The notes under the pieces were generated by a model. The model worked only from the letters and a program-made list of their open reading frames with translations, had not been told where the DNA came from and searched no databases. 5,837 nt of DNA. Origin: Candidatus Methanoplasma sp. (GTDB lineage Archaea > Thermoplasmatota > Thermoplasmata > Methanomassiliicoccales > Methanomethylophilaceae). The stretch is taken from contig JAITCQ010000078.1 of NCBI GenBank assembly GCA_031283015.1, positions 1 through 5,837 of the forward strand, written 5' to 3'. Of this stretch, positions 5,694 through 5,837 are shown in pieces. The translations under genes were made by a program, and so were the position numbers. How positions within the stretch are numbered: position 1 is the first letter of the stretch; every line of letters starts with the position of its first letter.

Positions 5694-5837
5694 TTACGGG
5701 GTCTTCCTGCGGTCGACCACGTCCTCGTAGAGCGAGACCATCTTCTTTCCCACAGTCTCCATCGAATAGGACTCGGCCGTCCTCCTCGCGTTCGCGGAAA
5801 GCGCTTCCCTGTCGTCAAGGCATTTCAATATCGCTTC
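5694..5837 (-). CDS. C-terminal end of a GT-B (family 4 type) glycosyltransferase, partial
   Basis: The window's right edge cuts this gene; only the last 47 codons and a TAA stop are present, in an uninterrupted frame to the edge. The peptide begins EAILKCLDDREALSANARR and continues TAESYSMETVGKKMVSLYED. This is the usual C-terminal helix pattern of GT4-like glycosyltransferases, in which an NAR..A..YS/W element is followed by a helix ending in LYE. The donor and acceptor sugars cannot be read from this piece, since the catalytic E-x7-E region lies outside. It ends 32 bases before the PfkB kinase and may be read through into it, although a promoter sits in the gap. Identification rests on a short motif and is moderate. 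Confidence 0.65.
   Translation of the reverse strand, partial: EAILKCLDDREALSANARRTAESYSMETVGKKMVSLYEDVVDRRKTP

Overview
The window is archaeal chromosomal DNA of moderately high GC. Four features of the genes show this: a PriL primase large subunit with its four cysteines, an AK6/Fap7-type nucleotide kinase ending in the archaeal GNIDW tail, a CDP-alcohol phosphatidyltransferase of the archaetidylinositol-phosphate-synthase type, and a radical SAM protein ending in a helix-hairpin-helix. The intergenic DNA agrees: AT-rich TATA-like boxes lie about 24-31 bases before several ATGs that lack a clear ribosome binding site. GC level and protein style suggest a Euryarchaeote near the Thermoplasmata/Methanomassiliicoccales, but that placement is an inference with no marker gene behind it.

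Layout. Bases 1-90 are AT-rich and hold a possible terminator for something upstream and a promoter. Three plus-strand genes follow, each with its own candidate promoter: a 537-residue radical SAM protein (91-1704), a small protein made almost wholly of 26-residue helical repeats (1844-2476), and priL (2551-3582). PriL meets a minus-strand cluster end to end, with two bases between the stop codons. Read right to left, the cluster is: the C-terminal tail of a GT-B glycosyltransferase cut by the window edge (5694-5837), a PfkB-family kinase of the MJ0406 nucleoside-kinase type (4747-5661), an AK6-type adenylate kinase (4214-4741) and a membrane CDP-alcohol phosphatidyltransferase (3585-4223). 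The last three are packed or overlapping and probably share a transcript.

How the genes relate. Most are housekeeping: replication priming (PriL), nucleotide handling and ribosome maturation (AK6, PfkB kinase), and polar lipid head-group synthesis (CDP-alcohol phosphatidyltransferase). A GT-B glycosyltransferase near an inositol-lipid synthase could point to glycolipid assembly, but only the glycosyltransferase tail is visible.

I see no mobile element, CRISPR array, tRNA, rRNA or defence system, and no clear undescribed multi-gene system. The least explained genes are the radical SAM protein, whose domains suggest RNA modification, and the repeat protein, whose 78-base units are exactly periodic and partly identical at the DNA level. 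No gene-free stretch exceeds 300 bases; the longest is 1705-1843.
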